Positions 13,228 to 14,251 of a stretch of 14,251 bases of DNA are shown here, piece by piece. The position numbers and the translations under genes are program-made. This DNA comes from an uncultured Atopobium sp. (GTDB taxonomy: Bacteria > Actinomycetota > Coriobacteriia > Coriobacteriales > Atopobiaceae), in assembly GCA_946647055.1 (NCBI GenBank), contig CAMPCT010000034.1, positions 1-14,251 of the forward strand, in the 5' to 3' direction. The notes under the pieces were generated by a model. That model was not told the origin of the DNA. It ran no database searches and was given only the letters and a program-made list of their open reading frames with translations. Every line of letters begins with the position of its first letter. The stretch's first letter is position 1.

Positions 13228-13534
13228 CTCGCTCCTCCCTGTCCTCAGCGAGCATATCTATGACACTGGGGAAGTTCTCGGGGATTGTGACCTTCGGCAT
13301 CGTCTCCAGCTGTGCGAAGATGCGCTTACGACGCACGATGCGCTCGGTAGCCGCTTGGGGAGAGTCGTCGTCATGCCGCACGACTTGCAAGCGCATTCGT
13401 TCAGCACGTTCGCGAAAGTGCTGGTCAAGGATGAACGTGGTCTGCTGGGCAAGGCTTCTGAACTCGGCAGCAGCCTCGTCGGCAAGTTTGTCGTAGAGGT
13501 CCTGGGGCAGGTCCCTCACCTGAAGCGTTGGCAT
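13208..13534 (-). CDS. FitA/VapB-type antitoxin with ribbon-helix-helix start
   Basis: A 108-aa protein upstream of the PIN toxin. It begins MPTLQVRDLPQDLYDKLADEAAAEFRSLAQQTTFILDQHF taken in pieces: a short strand LQVRDLP then two helices, the ribbon-helix-helix pattern of FitA-like antitoxins, which bind DNA as dimers. The remainder is charged (ERIVRRKRIF) and ends in an acidic segment FPSVIDMLAEDREERDGRFGL, suited to blocking the PIN active site, with R104 near the C-terminus. The ATG at 13534 has GGGAGGAAAC in front. It overlaps the toxin gene by 20 bp. A perfect palindrome lies 12 bases upstream over the -10 box, which fits autoregulation. Confidence 0.87.
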   Translation of the reverse strand: MPTLQVRDLPQDLYDKLADEAAAEFRSLAQQTTFILDQHFRERAERMRLQVVRHDDDSPQAATERIVRRKRIFAQLETMPKVTIPENFPSVIDMLAEDREERDGRFGL

Positions 13535-13545
13535 GTTTCCTCCCT

Positions 13546-13566
13546 ATGCATGCACTTTGCATGCAT
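13546..13566. promoter_or_regulatory. Palindromic operator of the VapBC-like operon
   Basis: ATGCATGC and GCATGCAT are perfect inverted arms around five bases (ACTTT). The site overlaps the -10 box at 13565-13570 and ends 12 bases before the antitoxin start. It is the expected position for the ribbon-helix-helix antitoxin or its complex to repress the operon. Confidence 0.65.
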
Positions 13567-13592
13567 TTTACCCCAATTGACTTGGTTTTCAA
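13565..13592 (-). promoter_or_regulatory. Sigma-70 promoter of the VapBC-like operon
   Basis: On the minus strand TTGAAA (13592-13587), 16 bp, TAAAAT (13570-13565). Both boxes are close to consensus and the -10 is overlapped by the palindrome described at 13546-13566, about 30 bases before the antitoxin ATG. Confidence 0.65.
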
Positions 13593-13628
13593 ACGCGCAT
13601 GACCCTCCCCTCGACCGGCAGAATCGCG

Positions 13629-13634
13629 TATCCT
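13629..13634 (+). promoter_or_regulatory. Possible -10 hexamer of the SIS-domain gene
   Basis: TATCCT in the context GCGTATCCTT, 30 bp before the ATG at 13665. No -35 is recognised. The same ten bases precede the LsrF-like gene on the other strand, which is the main support. Confidence 0.25.
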
Positions 13635-13664
13635 TGCCACAAGGAGACCACGGAAGGGGCACGA

Positions 13665-14251
13665 ATGAGCGAGATTGGCTTCACCATCACACCGAGCAGG
13701 GAACTCACCGCAGACGAGCTTGCCTCCCTCAGGCGCCACTACCTCACCTATGCACGCGCCGAGCGTGACGAGGTGCGCGACCTCCATGCCGACCTCGACG
13801 CCATCTACGACGGCATCGACTCCCTCGTGCGCGCGGGCGGCCTCGCGCGGACAATCACCACGCTCAACCAGTGCGGCAAGGTCGTGGTGTTCTCCACGGA
13901 CTCGTCCACGCTGTCGCTGCGCGAGTTCCAGCAGGCCATGCTCGCCGTGGACAAGCCCATCACGCTCGTCGCCGAGAGCGCCCCCGATGCAGGCACCGTG
14001 GCTGACCTGTGCCCCGATGACGTGCTGATCGTGGTCACCACGTCCAACGGCTTCGCCCGCAGGCAGCGTGAGGCGATCGAGCAGAGCAAGGCGTTCAAGA
14101 TCATCGTCACGGCCAGCAAGGACCCAGACCTCCACGCCATCTTTGACGAGGTCCTTACCATCGGTGAGGGCTCCGAGGAGGGCAGCTCGCTGCACCGCGT
14201 CTATGCCACGTTTGGCGTGACGTACTTCTTCGACCGTCTGTTCTCGCAGTA
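13665..14251 (+). CDS. SIS-domain protein, RpiR-like but lacking a visible HTH, partial at right edge
   Basis: The 195 complete codons start at ATG 13665, preceded by GGAAGGGG. Residues 1-60 are helical and charged (ELTADELASLRRHYLTYARAERDEVRDL). From about 63 the pattern LARTITTLNQCGKVVVFSTDSS, then AVDKPITLVAES, DVLIVVTTSNGFARRQREAIEQSK and FKIIVTASKD follows the alternating strands and helices of a phosphosugar-binding SIS domain, closest in feel to MurR/RpiR regulators. Those carry an 80-residue N-terminal helix-turn-helix, which is missing here, and the 130 bp upstream are too short to hold one. It may therefore be a sensor or enzyme-like SIS protein, or a regulator that works through a partner. 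The frame ends with an incomplete TA at the edge, so either a stop or a tyrosine follows. Confidence 0.65.
   Translation, partial: MSEIGFTITPSRELTADELASLRRHYLTYARAERDEVRDLHADLDAIYDGIDSLVRAGGLARTITTLNQCGKVVVFSTDSSTLSLREFQQAMLAVDKPITLVAESAPDAGTVADLCPDDVLIVVTTSNGFARRQREAIEQSKAFKIIVTASKDPDLHAIFDEVLTIGEGSEEGSSLHRVYATFGVTYFFDRLFSQ

Overview
The window is GC-rich and gene-dense, with almost every gene preceded by a purine-rich ribosome binding site. Its gene content (a PcsB-like coiled coil fused to a lysozyme-like domain, a PreP-like M16 protease, UppP, LsrF, FrlC-like isomerases and frequent GTG/TTG starts) suggests an anaerobic host-associated actinobacterium, most likely Coriobacteriia (Olsenella/Atopobium-like). 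The taxonomic call is inference from style and remembered homologues; no rRNA or marker search was possible.

Layout: (1) 1-1869, minus strand: uppP (undecaprenyl-diphosphatase) -> small cupin -> LsrF-type aldolase/thiolase, cut by the left edge. (2) 1870-2330: a 461-bp gene-free divergent region with stacked hairpins that look like an attenuator on the uppP side and an extended -10 on the other side. (3) 2331-8043, plus strand: a secreted PcsB-like coiled-coil/lysozyme-like protein; then a 974-aa M16C metallopeptidase with a helix-turn-helix protein 13 bp downstream; then a von Willebrand A (vWA) protein behind a leader that can pair with its ribosome binding site. (4) 8080-9944, minus strand: a prolyl-tRNA editing deacylase and a DUF554 membrane protein, followed by a Phd/ParE-like toxin-antitoxin pair whose promoter sits in the last codons of the DUF554 gene. 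(5) 9945-10131: a divergent regulatory region with overlapping ACGT-cored palindromes. (6) 10132-11898, plus strand: two tandem FrlC-like TIM-barrel isomerases/epimerases. (7) 11908-12022: a 115-bp nested giant hairpin, probably a dispersed repeat. (8) 12038-12811: a YafJ-like class II glutamine amidotransferase, whose stop overlaps that of a convergent VapBC-type toxin-antitoxin operon (12808-13534, minus). (9) 13665 to the right edge: a SIS-domain RpiR-like protein without a visible DNA-binding domain, cut by the window end.

How the genes fit together: UppP and the PcsB-like protein both serve the cell envelope (lipid carrier recycling, wall cleavage). LsrF and the paired FrlC-like enzymes handle phosphosugars or sugars, and the SIS protein may sense a phosphosugar. 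The two toxin-antitoxin modules are accessory. The candidates for something little described are the helix-turn-helix + vWA pair, the tandem isomerases under a palindrome array, and the nested hairpin.
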